Shown one piece after another: positions 24,401-35,509 of a stretch of DNA of 64,000 nt. The first letter of the stretch is position 1. Every line of letters starts with the position of its first letter. The notes beneath the pieces were generated by a model. The model saw only the letters and a program-made list of their open reading frames with translations, was not told the origin of the DNA and ran no database searches. A program made the translations under genes and the position numbers. The stretch is from Klebsormidium nitens (lineage: Eukaryota > Streptophyta > Klebsormidiophyceae > Klebsormidiales > Klebsormidiaceae), in NCBI GenBank assembly GCA_000708835.1, contig DF237089.1, forward strand, positions 3,118 to 67,117, in the 5' to 3' direction.

Positions 24401-27153
24401 TCCTTGCTGTTGACGATCGTATCTCAGGTCGGAAGCGGCGCTCCCTGTTTTCTTCCCCGATCTGCAGATGAAGCTACGCAATACCCAGGAAGTGGATGCT
24501 CCAGTGGTTTTGCAAAAAGTTGACACAATTGTTACGATGTTTGCAAGATGTGGAAAAGGTCACGTTCAGATTGGGTTGCCATGTTTTCGGGGCCGTTGCG
24601 CACCAGCTCTGTATTTGATTTCGAGGTCCGTCATCGAGAGTGTATGCTTCAACATACTGATTCCTAGCAAGCTCTGCAAAGACCGGGGCGCGGCGCACAG
24701 ACATTCCGTCATCAGATCCTGGTCGAGTATCTTCTGCACAATGCTTCGCAATTCCCATTAACATCCCGCCCCGTCGGTGGCAGGCAAGCGCCGCTCATCA
24801 CTGCGTACGACGACGCGCGCGCGACCGGGAACCCCTGGAACTGGTGGTACGCTCGCGTGTGCGCGCGGCACGCAATCACCATGTCAGCCAACTTCTATCA
24901 CGTGGCGACGCTTCATTGGCCGGTCGAGACCGTCCGGGTGGCGCTGAATCGGGCGCTGTCCGAAAGCCACCCAGTCCGGGCGCTGCTATACCCTTTCATG
25001 GGCTACGCGTCCGTGCTCAACACGGCAACCAGGGTGCCCGGAGCGCTGCCGCTCAAACTTACCGGGCAGGTACGATACCTGCACTGAGCGCGCGTGTTCT
25101 CAGCGCAAGGTAATGAAGGTCTTTTCAAATGGATTGGGCCGGTGATCTGTGTTCCACCGGGGACATGCAGGCGCCGTGGTCAACGGACGGCGCAAAGCTT
25201 CGTCTCGGGTTCCACACGGTTTGGCTAAGCAACAAGTAGACGGACTGGAAGCAATCAGCTATCTTTTGCCGTTGTCACATGAATCTTCAAATTCTCGTAA
25301 TGCTCCGTTAAGCAGAGTAGGATAGCGCAAACTTCCTTACACGGCTGGGTGCGTGAACCGTGCCGTCGACGCTCGCAGCTCGCGGCCCCCCATTTCTCCT
25401 GCTCGAGTTGCCCAGGCAGTACAAAAGCAATTTGAACGGCTCAAAAGCTAGAACGTCCATCACAAGTCGCGGGACGGACGTGGGTGGTCAAGCATACTCT
25501 GATGGAAACGCGAAGAGCTGTCATTGATAAGCCGATAAGACGTTAACATGAAGCGCAAACTTCCAATGACGGGGGTCTCGATCATTTCTTGCAGGGCCAG
25601 GCCACTCTGGTAAGCAACATCCTGGGCAATACGAGCTTCGTCGACTCATACGACTACGTCGCCAGCCTGGAGCGGCGCGGGCTGACCGCGCCGGCCGCAG
25701 GCGCGCCCGACTTCGCGGAGGTTTCGGAGATGCGCGACCTCCTGATAGCGCTGTGGGGCGTCCAGGATGACTTCGCGGCCGCGTTTGTGAACGCCACGTA
25801 TGCGGAGGATGCTGACGTGGAAGCCGACGCGCCACTGCAGGTGGCTATGTTATGCAAACCCCTGCCTAGTTGCGCTGCGTCTTTTTCGGCTCCGCGCATC
25901 CCCAAAATGGACAGGAAAATTTGCAGGTTTCTTGCTCCAGTTTTGAAGGCAGTGCAGTTGGCGTGCTATGCTATTTCGATTCTTACGAGGAGACTCAGGA
26001 TTGGAATCCAGTCCTCTCAGACTGGGTGATGATCTACAAGTATTGTCTCTCCTTCTAAGCTGCTCGACCTTCTGAGTTTGCTGCTCGAAATCGAAGTCTT
26101 TGTGAGGCAACAACTGGACAATCTCACGTCATCCCTTGAACGCAAAACTACTGCAATTCCTCGGTCCTCTAATCTGATCCCTTCTATATTCCAAGGTCTG
26201 AAAGGTCTTCAGAACCGGTCATTAAACCGGTTTGTTACCCCCGCTTCCCCACCCAGGACTTCGTCACGGAGCTCTCTCACCCCGACCGCGGCAACTTCGG
26301 CAACCTGACCCGCTCAGGGCAAGTCGCCACCCGGGGCGATCTGGCTGGCGTGCTGACCCGCCTCCTCCACCGCCGGGTCATTCATGGAGCAGCGGGTGAG
26401 TTCCACACTATCCCCTTTGCTGTTCGTTCTTGGCCGCGCACGCGAAAATGGAGAGCCTTCGGACGCCACGCCGAACGCTCTTAGGCGCCTCGGAATAACA
26501 ATTTGAACGCCACGTAAAAAGCTTTTGGACGCCTTCTAGACCTAGTGGCACCTCTCGGCGCTCCAATTCGGACGCCCTGGTAGCTAGCTTTGGGTAACAC
26601 TCCGGACGCCCTGGCAGCACCATGCGCCGGACCCGTTTGCCCCGAAACCAGATTTGAAGTCCTCAAATTGCCTTCCCATCAGTTGCGACTGCAGACCAAT
26701 ACAGCGGTGAGAGCAAATCACAACCGAAGGAAGACCTCTCGCTTTACGTCCTCTCGCCTCCTCTAGATCGATAAAGGGATCTCGATCCAGAAACCGTCCA
26801 CGTGGCGCCTTGCAGGCCCGGTATGGCAGGCCCAGGCGATCGTGTACCCGACCACTTACGTTCCGGTGCTGCGGGCGGCGCCCCTGCTGGGCCGGATGCA
26901 GGAGTCCACGCTCCTCAACGCATTCGGCACGCGCCTCGACGTCGTCGAATTCCTCGACTTCTTTTTCTTCGCCCTCGCGCCCGCCCCGAAGCCGATGGCC
27001 GCCTGGCAGGGCGGGGACTTCTTCCCCGGGGGCTCGGCCCTATCGGCGCTGGTGGACGAGTACATCGGGAACACAACCGCCGCCCTCAGGGCGCACGATC
27101 GGAACGGCACGTGGAACATCGCGGCCACGTGGGGGGGCCTGACCGCTGGGTGA
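21442..27153 (+). CDS. Membrane-anchored lipoxygenase-like protein, incomplete iron-ligand set
   Basis: Exons 21442-21945, 22525-22590, 23049-23258, 23956-24101, 24784-25069, 25595-25840, 26257-26395 and 26816-27153 close in phase (644 aa). Lipoxygenases oxygenate polyunsaturated fatty acids at a non-haem iron. The family is shown by GRLYMANYW, ILFYLLDSGELVTVAIQL, and YHVATLHWPVETV followed by ALSESHPVRALLYPF, matching the HxxxxH iron helix (His348, His353). The third His (529, in VIHGAAG) is kept. The residue four after it, normally Asn, is Gly533. The protein ends GGLTAG instead of the usual C-terminal Ile. Two of five iron ligands are therefore absent. There is no PLAT domain. A basic cytosolic tail and one membrane helix (about 62-83) precede the catalytic-like domain, which should face outside or the lumen. 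Activity is doubtful. The family is confident; fusion with the upstream ABCG gene is unresolved. Confidence 0.82.
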
Positions 27154-27264
27154 TCGTGTTGGGAATGGAAAGATTGGTCACTTGACCCTTCTAAGTAGGT
27201 ATCTTCCAGAAGTTCATGTTTTTTCCTACATACACTGACGTGCCAGCTTGACTTGGGCTTTGTA

Positions 27265-27319
27265 GGATAGTCTTTATGGGATAGGCTTTATGGGATAGTC
27301 TCTATGGGATAGGCTTATG
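27265..27319. repeat. 14-bp minisatellite, four copies
   Basis: Four head-to-tail copies of GGATAG(T/G)CTTTATG lie at 27265-27278, 27279-27292, 27293-27306 and 27307-27319 (the last is 13 bases). T and G alternate at position 7 (T,G,T,G), so the array may derive from duplication of a 28-bp dimer. It is about 110 bases past the lipoxygenase-like stop codon, probably in its 3' UTR. Confidence 0.8.
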
Positions 27320-29544
27320 GGAAATAGTGATGTAAACGAGTTGCAACGTCGCTTTGACGCTGAATTCTGCAGGCTAGCAGTGGCAGCTTTGGGTCCGGGT
27401 CCAACATGAGGTCTAGTACGATTAGACAGTACTTTTTCTTGTGCAGGATACTCAGTTGTTCTAAAGACGGGTCTACAAAGAGACAGGGTTGCTCGCTAGC
27501 TGCATAGCTCCACCAACTCTAGACAGGTCCCAGGTGTTGCGTGCACCGTTGTTAGGTTCATCGTCTCAGACAGTCGCATCGGACAGGTTAATGCAATCAC
27601 TTGGCCGCCAGACTTTCTTTCCTAATTGGGAAATCAAATCACACGCTTTCTCTTGACAGACACCTTTTGATAAGCCATCTTTCGAGTCATGTTCAAGCTG
27701 AAATATCAGCAGACGGGCTGACGCGTCTATGTGAGTACGTGTGCCAGCTAATCAGAACAAAGACTGAAGGTACGACTTGAATCCTGCAATTCAGAACTCG
27801 ACGTGACGGAAGATTGTAGTACGTGGTATAATCACGCATCATGGCTTTGTCTACAATAGGTCTACGTACCTCTTGACTGATAGATTACCATGTCGGGTGT
27901 CAATCAATCATGAAGGGGAGGATTAGCAAGCTGGAAGAGACGTCCTTGAGAATGATCAAGCGAAAAGCAATTTGCCTAAACCCTGCCTAAGACCCACTCG
28001 GCATGCCGAGCGTATGGTTGGCAGGTCTGGCAGCGTGAGGCATGCCTAAGACAAGCCCAAAAGCAGCCTGATACATGCCTATTAAAGTGCCTGCGAAACC
28101 CGGCTGTAAAGTGTCACCTACGGCTTGCATGTTACTTCTGCCCAACGTCATCAATCTGGCACTTTGAAAACAAGGGACGACGAGTAGCATCAAGAGCGGG
28201 CCCGTCTTAATGCCAGCCGCAAATGTGCGCACACACTCAAGTCCTGCAAATTTGCGACCAGAGTCCGGCCAGAATAGCTTTATGGTTCAAAAGCGTAAAA
28301 GCGGGACAGCGCATGGGCGCCGTGCAGCGATCATGCAAGTCATAATATGCACTACTTGAGCGTCTGGTCCCAGTAACATTGTGAATTCAGTATGTGAGTA
28401 TATGCTTGTACGCGTTATATAACAAAGTGCTGGCTAGGCATAAGACAGGTAGAGCGCGGTGCGCATATTTCGGCCGCACGCGCTGCCTACGCGCTGGCTG
28501 TGCACAATTTTCGCGAGTGACTATGTTGGGTCGACGCTAGCTAAAGCTAGCTCATTTGCAATAATTACATGCAGATACTGTAACCAATATGCATTTACGT
28601 GCGATTCGAGCAGCACGGAAGCTTGATCGAAGCACGATCGAAGGCCCCTCACAGGGAGTTTTCGCAGCTTTCAGAGTATTGTGTCTCACCGGACAAATAA
28701 CGGCTGCGGTGCCTTTTGTTGACTTCCCGTTGCGGCTCCGCGACAGGCGCCATTGACTAAAAGAGTGTATCCAAACAATAAAGGTTCTTATCCAATATTG
28801 GCCGCTCAGGCCCGAGCTTTTTGCACTTCGACTCCGAGCGCCCCTTCACCTGCCCCTGCAATAGCTGGCGGCCGTTCTTTACAACCTTCGACAATGACGA
28901 AATTTTAATTACTCATACGCAACAGTGCGGCACCGTGCAAGCGCATTGCAAATTCACTGGGTCAGGACTCAGAACGGGTCAAAGTGTGCCAAAACCGTGG
29001 CAGGACTACTTGGGAGACAAAAGTTGAAGAGACAAAAGCACAGAGATTCGAGAAGGAAGAGAAAGAAATCAAAGACAAGGGGCAAATAAGTTGACGGGCT
29101 TCGTATACGGTATGTTCCTCATGTATACGTACAGGGGAGCCACGTGATGGTTGAAACCTCAAACCCTTTGACCCGTTGGTGGGAGCATTTTGAAAAAGAC
29201 GGCCGCGTTGCCGGAGCAGCCGGCCGCGTGACTGGGACATCTGCCTCTAGCGCGCTTGATTTATTGCATCATGCCGCAGCTCCCAGCCGCAGCCTACTAC
29301 AGCTAGCTCGAGAACTTGCCAGATCGAGCGCTTTTCGAAAAGGAGAAGCCCCCCCTGATCAGTCAATTTGTTAGTTGCAAGTGGCGATGCGCTCTTCAAT
29401 TGGATTACCTAGTACTACCTAGTAGAGATCTGACTTGCATTCTGGTGGTTGGAACATTTTAGGAAGGTTTTCTTTTAGGAGGTTGGGGCCAAGAGAGAAA
29501 TCGTTGGTGCGCTCCTTCGCGGGATGCTGACATCCTAAGCAGTC
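27320..29544. other. Gene-poor spacer
   Basis: I see no recognisable gene in these 2.2 kb. A plus-strand open frame from an ATG near 29147 (75 codons, containing NPLTRWWEHFEKDGR) starts plausibly but has no known counterpart. Small palindromes are present, for example a 7-bp stem of GCTAGCT with an AA loop near 28538. Confidence 0.4.
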
Positions 29545-29733
29545 ATGTCTTCGTCGCCCCCCTCTCTGTTTCTGGCCAATGCGCCTCCCATCCCTGTTCC
29601 CCAGGACAGGAATGAGTACAGCACAACAGCCCTAGGCGTGTCTGTAGGGGTCACGGCCGGGCTGATCCTCTGCTGCATTGCCCTCGCTTGCTATGCAGCA
29701 GGCAGGAGGAGGAAGCAGCTCATCTATGTGTGA
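29545..29733 (+). CDS. Possible small single-pass membrane protein (62 aa)
   Basis: ATG follows a CCTAAGCAG acceptor-like string, so a 5' UTR intron is possible. The frame encodes a Pro/Ser-rich N-terminus with an N-[DE]-Y segment, one clear hydrophobic helix of about 22 residues (roughly 29-52, Val/Gly/Leu/Cys-rich), then GRRRKQ and a stop. The positive-inside rule puts the C-terminus in the cytosol. I do not recognise a family. It lies about 460 bases upstream of the TilS start on the same strand and could be an independent short gene or a chance frame. Confidence 0.4.
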   Translation: MSSSPPSLFLANAPPIPVPQDRNEYSTTALGVSVGVTAGLILCCIALACYAAGRRRKQLIYV

Positions 29734-30195
29734 CACAGCCCCTGGGCCCTGGGCACAAATTTGCAGGGCTGTTTGCAAATGAGAATGAGTACCTTTGAAC
29801 AGAGCCCATGAGATTGGTGAATGGAATTTGTAGGGTGGCAGAATATTACCCATTGAGAGATGTTTGTCGTTGTTTCAGAGGACACTGCTCGTGACAATCA
29901 GAAGCATAGTCAGTGCGCTCATTCGGAGGGTGGCTAATGCAGGCTTGCAGACTTCCCTTTCTTCTCTGACAAATCGCAAAGCAGAGCTTTGTCGGCAATG
30001 GCACCATCACGAGGGCTGCTTTCAGCAGTCTATTAGGGCTTGAGGTCGCAGAGCATGTAGCTGATCCTTCACTGCCAACACAACTAATCTACACAGGGGG
30101 ACTAAAGAGCGCCTCTGACACGCTAATTGTTCATTGGCATCGCTACCACATTCTAGATTTTGGGGTCACTAATTTGCTGCTCGTGACGCTCCAAC

Positions 30196-33100
30196 ATGCA
30201 ACGGTTTCTGTCGAGTTGCCTGCATTTGGGGGCCTGTCAGACGGTGATCCCTCTGCGGGGCTGCTTGGACCTTCCGGTGCGCCCGTCCTTGCCCAAGTTC
30301 AGGCATGTCATGCCCAGGTGTGTCACAGGCACGGCACTGGCCAGCGGCAGGAGTGAGGCCCTCACACCGCAGTGGTTGGAGCAGCAACTGAGGGCAGCGG
30401 GGGCCGAGAAAGGGGCTGCGCTGGCCATGGCAATCTCTGGTGAGCCTCGCACGCTCCCAACCCAAAATTGCTCGGTGATGGGTAATCAAGGGTCTTGCAT
30501 TCAAGTTCATTGTGCCCCTCATTGAGAAGCTCTGCAAACTCACTTGAGCCACTGTTTTCCCTGCTGTGTATATTCGAACAACTAGACTTGATGAGTTGGA
30601 CATACTGAGAGTGGCTTCTTCACCCTTACTGGTAGCTGGTGGCCACCCATGCTTGCGCTGCTTCCTGACAGTCAGAAAAGCAAGGGGATGTCTTTGTGCC
30701 CCACCCTGTAAGGGTGCTGCTGGTTGGAGAGTTGTTCTGCGTATCCGCCTATTGACGGACAGCCTTTCCGGTTCAGGGGGCAGCGACAGCATGGCTCTGG
30801 CAGTCCTGGCTGCGCGCCTGCCAGGCCCCCCTGTGACGGCGCTGGTGGTGGACCACGCGCTGCGCCCGGAGAGTGCGGCAGAGGCGCGCCAGGTGGCAGC
30901 CTGGCTGGACGTCCTGGGGTTGCAGCAGCAGGTGCTTACGCTGGAGTGGCCCCACGGGCTGCCCACTGCCGCAAAAGTGCAGGAGGCAGCCAGAGAGGCG
31001 CGGTGAGCACACCCGCCCTTCCTGAGCTGAGGGTGTGGTAGTCACCATAAGTTGGGCTGCAAAATCTCGAAACCACCGGCATTTGGGTTACTCCTTGTTT
31101 AGTTGCTCGGGACTGAGCTTCTTAGCCCCTCAGGTTCTTCATTGTATCAGAAAGCAGCATCAGTCCTTCCTCCGAGGACCATTGCCCGACACCCGGCATC
31201 TTGTGCAGCTATGATGCGCTGGCAGGCGTGTGCCACGCGCGTGGGCTGACCGCGCTGCTAACCGCGCACCACTGGGACGACCAGGCGGAGCTGCTGCTGA
31301 TGCGCCTCTCGCGCGCCAGCGGCCTAGCGGGCTTGGCCGGCATGGCGCCCTCCTCGCAGCGCGTGCTGGCGGGGCGGCCCCTGCGCCTGGTGCGCCCACT
31401 GCTGGGGGCCACCAAGGCACAGCTGCGGCAGGTGAGGGGCGGGACGGTAGAGCAGCATTTAACAAGCCGAGAATCTAAGATCAGTCACCCAACGCATCTT
31501 GTATTGACAATCTCCAATCGACCCTCCTGAGGTGTACCCTGTCAAGGGTATAGCAGGCCCCTGAAACATTCCTGGATCGGCCATGCTTGTCCTTCACAAT
31601 TGTGCCTGTGCCAGGGCCTGCCTGCTTGCCCTCTTGCTGCCCACTGCTGATGGCGCGTATGCTTTGTCTGCTGCAGGTGTGCTGTGCTGCAGGCCAGGCC
31701 TGGGTGGAGGACCCCAGCAATGCGATGCCTGTTTACCTGCGGAACCGGGTGCGCGCCGTGCTGCAAGACCCGCACTCAGGTGAGCCCGCCCACCTGGCTG
31801 CCACATTAACAATGTGTCCCAGCTTTAATTCTTCGACATCTTGATATGGCCATCTTGATCTTCGCCTATCTGCCTTTTCTCATAGTCACGCAATGCTGGT
31901 ACAGCGACATGCTTGTGTGCTGTCGCAAAAGCCGAAAGCTTTGTCCAAGTGAGTTTCAAAGGGCCCCTCTGAAACTGGCGCTGGGCAACCTGAGCCGTCG
32001 ACATTGTCAACTAGAAACGCGCAGAGCAGCTTGACGACATGCTGCGCAGAGGCGCTGTTGTGTGCCTTAAAAGAGGCGCACTGGGGTGTGATCACCTGTG
32101 TGGCATGCTGACCGATTGTACGTCTGTCCAGGTGTGTCCTCCAGTGACGTTGGGGCAGCGCTGGCGCTGTGCGGCCACCTCAAGGCCCGCCTAGAGGAAC
32201 AGACGCAGGCGGTCCTAGAGCATGCGACTCGCACAAAGCGGGTATGTGAACAAAGGAACGCCCAAATTTTTAACCCCGCCGCTTACGATCTAGCTCCCCT
32301 GCTGATTACAAGAAGCTCGTGGCTTTTATGAGCTCAATCTACCGCCCAGTTTTGGCCGTGCTTCAATCCCTGCACCGTCTCGAGTAGAGTAAACCATCGT
32401 GCATTCAGCGAAGGGAACTTCTTGAGCAAATTTGTTAATGGATACGGTAGGAAGAATGATGGGAACCAATCGGGCGTCCACTGGTGCGGATTGGGCAGTC
32501 TATTGCACTTCTAGGAAAGCAGCACCTCATGAACGGCAGAGGTGTCGTGCTTTGGCTCCAGGGCAGCTTCCTTCTCCCGGCCTCTCGTGCCACCTGTATT
32601 CGTCTACGATGCACTGATGTCGCATTATCGGCGCCGGTTGCAGGAGGGCCGTCACGTGGTCGACCTGGCCTCCCTGGCCGCGGCTCCCCCCGTGGTGCAA
32701 GCGGCCGTCGTACAGAGCATCGTGCACGCCGTGGGTCCGCCTCGTGGCGGCCGACCTGCCAAGAGCCGGGCCGTGGAGGCGCTGCTGACGTATCTGGCCA
32801 AGGTCAGAGAATGCTCCACCGACATGCTGACGTTGTTGAGGCCTTTCAGAAACGGTCGACTCTTTTGAATTGGCCGGCAGGCTTCTCGTCGAACAACGTG
32901 CAGGCTGGGAGACGGAAGTCGGATGCTCGGGCAGGGGAGCAACGATTGGATGTTCCTGATCCTGTTGTGGAGCTCTCTTCGATGCCTGCGAGTCTTGGTC
33001 CTTCGACATTGTCAAAGATACCGACATATCTATGGCGTCGTCAGGAGCAGTTGGGACGCAGGCCGGGCTTATACGGGCGCCTATCCTATGCAGGGACCTC

Positions 33101-33204
33101 GGAGAGCTGCCTCCTTTTCTGTGGGACGGACCGAGGTGCAAGCGTATCCAGAAAAAGGGGCGGCTGGTAGGATTGTCTTCACTAGACGTCGCTCTGACGA
33201 GTAG
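30196..33204 (+). CDS. tilS: tRNA(Ile)-lysidine synthase, organelle-targeted
   Basis: TilS converts the wobble cytidine of tRNA-Ile(CAU) to lysidine, needed for AUA decoding in plastids and mitochondria. Exons: 30196-30439, 30777-31002, 31209-31431, 31677-31779, 32132-32241, 32644-32802, then 32881-33204. Motifs: the PP-loop SGGSDS (81-86) split by intron 1, [35 protein letters not shown], and [21 protein letters not shown]. The first 50 residues are Arg/Ser/Leu-rich without acidic residues, as in a transit peptide. The last exon is uncertain. From 32881 the frame reads [20 protein letters not shown], like the C-terminal Gly-rich strand of TilS, and then becomes unnatural to a TAG at 33204. 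Another frame (about 32975-33238, containing [15 protein letters not shown]) looks more protein-like. A missed splice or a one-base indel near 32950-32985 is likely. The core call is firm. Confidence 0.88.
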
Positions 33205-34427
33205 AAGGATGTTCGAGAACATCTTGGTAGGATTCTAGGGGACCGTACTCACTGCTCGCTTAGAACTGACATTACGGATCACGAGAAGGAAGTCTTGCGG
33301 ATCCTTCTCGAGTCGGTACATTCAAGTAATAAATGTTAGACTAGCATACCGACTGAGGGACAGTGCAAGATTGATTCGAGAAACTTAGGGTGTGCATACA
33401 ACATGGTGACGATCCATGTACGTGCAGCAAAACAAGAACCATCAAAACTCTTCGTAAACGGCCAGGTCGGATTGACAGCCAGGTCGATCGTCAATAAGCA
33501 AGAGCGAGCTTGGTGCTGACCGCATGCATTCGATCGTGACCCTGACCATATGATTGTACGTTGGAGCGAGCTCTGGGAACACTGACTTATTAGGATCATG
33601 CATGACATGTGCGCGTGCAAAGGCCGAGGCTGCCAAGGATCTTGGCCTATATTTGCTATAGATACTTTGCACTGCGCGGCCCGCCCGCCGCCCAGCCCAT
33701 GTTCATGCATGCTGCCGCCATGAATCGATTGGGACTTTATTAACCTCATGGCACCCATTATCAAATGCAAGATTATCCCTATAGTATATATACAATCAAA
33801 AGTACGCCGGCATGTGGAATTCGACTATAGGATTCACTATACATATATAAGGATCATGGGTGACTGATCAATCTAAGATCAGCGCGCGTGTGCACATGTA
33901 CAAGGGCGCCATCGACTCGATCCTACTGCATAGTTTCTAGGTAGGCGTGTGCTCTGAAATACACGGTCATTGTCCATTGGGAGTGTGCGAATGGCGGCCG
34001 GCCGCCCCCCGGGCTTGCTCAAATTGTCTTAAACCTTTGGAAACAAATCGTCGGCTCCGAGAGCTGGGTCTGCAACAAGCTATGTTTGAGTTGGAACTTA
34101 GTTTTTGCTAGCCTAGTACCGCCAACAGCAGATTGAGGCACTACTCACCATGATCTGTGCTTTTCCGCTCTGCATGAGAGCCCTCTCCCAATGTTTATGG
34201 TCACATGCAATCTGGAAGCAAGCCGGTATGAAAACGGCTGGCTAAAAGGACCCCCTTGTCGGAGCGACTTTTTTGCTGAACCTGTGGGCCTCTCGATCAG
34301 CCGATCGCAGCACTGGGTCCACGACCACCATTTTTCAAGCAGCAGACTCAACGCCTCAAGGTGTCTTAGTCGCAGGCCGGGACGGTTCGTAGCGATGTTC
34401 GTGAAATAACCTTGGCTGGCAGGCTGT
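33205..34427. other. Spacer between two converging genes
   Basis: The 3' flanks of TilS (+) and of the small gene at 34.4 kb (-) meet here. I see no exons. A 14-bp perfect palindrome GGCGGCCGGCCGCC lies at 33993-34006, and an AT-rich stretch (33780-33860) contains several TATATA-type runs. Confidence 0.4.
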
Positions 34428-35344
34428 TTATTCCGGCGGCAGAGGATCCGCCACGAAGTGGTGCAGCTCCGACTCGGGCTTCCCTAGCAGCTCCCGCCGC
34501 GACGCTGCGCACCACCACAGAACGGACCAAGGTCAGGCCGGGCATACGGGAGTTGCGAGGAAAAGCTTTTCGGATCAGTTGCATCGCTATTGCTGCCTTA
34601 TCCAATCGGGCGGTCGACCTTTTTAGTCTGGAACAAACACTGACGGCCTACCTAGGGAGTGTAAAGTTTGTCAGATACCTTGTTGGTGTCATTCATTCGG
34701 AGGGTAAGGTGTGCAGGTATTGCAGAGACCGGTATTTCGGTAAGGAGCTCGGCCCGCCTGGCGTAGAACCTGAGTGTTTAAGGTCCCTTCCGTCTGATTC
34801 TTTGCGCTACGAGGCCAACACCCTCACAAAGTTGGACCACCCAACTACGCCGAACACGGCCCAAGTGTGCCTCTGGTCTCAGGCGGCGACGGCCTCTCTC
34901 AGTGCGGGCAGCACCGGCGAGACGGCCGTCATTCAGAGCCTGGGCAGGCACAGGGCCTCACCTGCGTCCGCGTCCAGCTGCGGCGTCCTGCCAAACAGCT
35001 TGTCCAAGTTGAGCCCGGCAGGGATCCTGCAGAAAAATCAGAAGCTCCGCCGCGTGAGCATGGAGGACGTGGGCATGGAGGACTGGCGGACTGCGCGTAC
35101 GAGTACGTGGCAAGACGAACGGGCTCGCTATCGGCTCACGCCTGCAGCAACTAGAGAGCATCAGGAAACATGAACGCAGGCTCGACGGCACTTAGAGCGG
35201 GCTATGCTGGCACTTCAGTACTAACATGTCAAAGCAGTGTTGCTTGCAGCTGGTTCAAGGAACTCACATGTTGTTTCTGGCCGCTGCCAGCAACAAGCTA
35301 TCCGAAGCAAGGGGGCGACCAGCGGCAACTGCACGACGGGTCAT
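34428..35344 (-). CDS. Small three-exon gene, 72-aa protein of unknown family
   Basis: Exons 35344-35268, 35026-34962 and 34504-34428 join with matching phases (2, then 1) through introns starting GTGAGT and GTGAGG and ending TTTCTGCAG and GGTGCGCAG, and close on TAA. The product begins MTRRAVAAGRPLASDSLLLA, passes through NNMIPAGLNLDKLFGRTPQL and ends ESELHHFVADPLPPE. It is soluble, with a basic N-terminus that could be a short organellar presequence and an acidic, Pro-ended C-terminus. No transmembrane segment is present. I do not recognise the family. A TATA-like sequence lies about 160 bases upstream. Its exons are too short to be found as open frames. A 253-codon open frame on the opposite strand covers the same DNA and looks like its antisense shadow. 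Confidence 0.68.
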
Positions 35345-35501
35345 GCTGAGGTTTAGCTTAGCTAGGAGAAGGAGTTTGGAGCGACGGAGATGGGTACTCT
35401 AACTTCGATCGCAACAGCAGAGGAGGGAAGAGAGTCAGCTCAAACAAACCGTCCTTAGACTTAAAGATCGCTTGGATCAAGGAAGTGACTCCAGCGTTCC
35501 C

Positions 35502-35508
35502 TATATAC
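35502..35508 (-). promoter_or_regulatory. TATA-like box of the small gene
   Basis: On the minus strand this reads GTATATAG, roughly 160 bases upstream of the ATG at 35344. The spacing is compatible with a short 5' UTR. The support is position and sequence only. Confidence 0.4.
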
Positions 35509-35509
35509 C

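Noticed and set aside
30169-30966. 265-codon open frame on the minus strand
   Set aside because: Antisense shadow of TilS exons 1-2, which carry clear PP-loop motifs on the plus strand.
34412-35173. 253-codon open frame on the plus strand
   Set aside because: It starts at TTG and lies antisense to the three-exon minus-strand gene, whose exons and splice phases explain the same GC-rich segments better.
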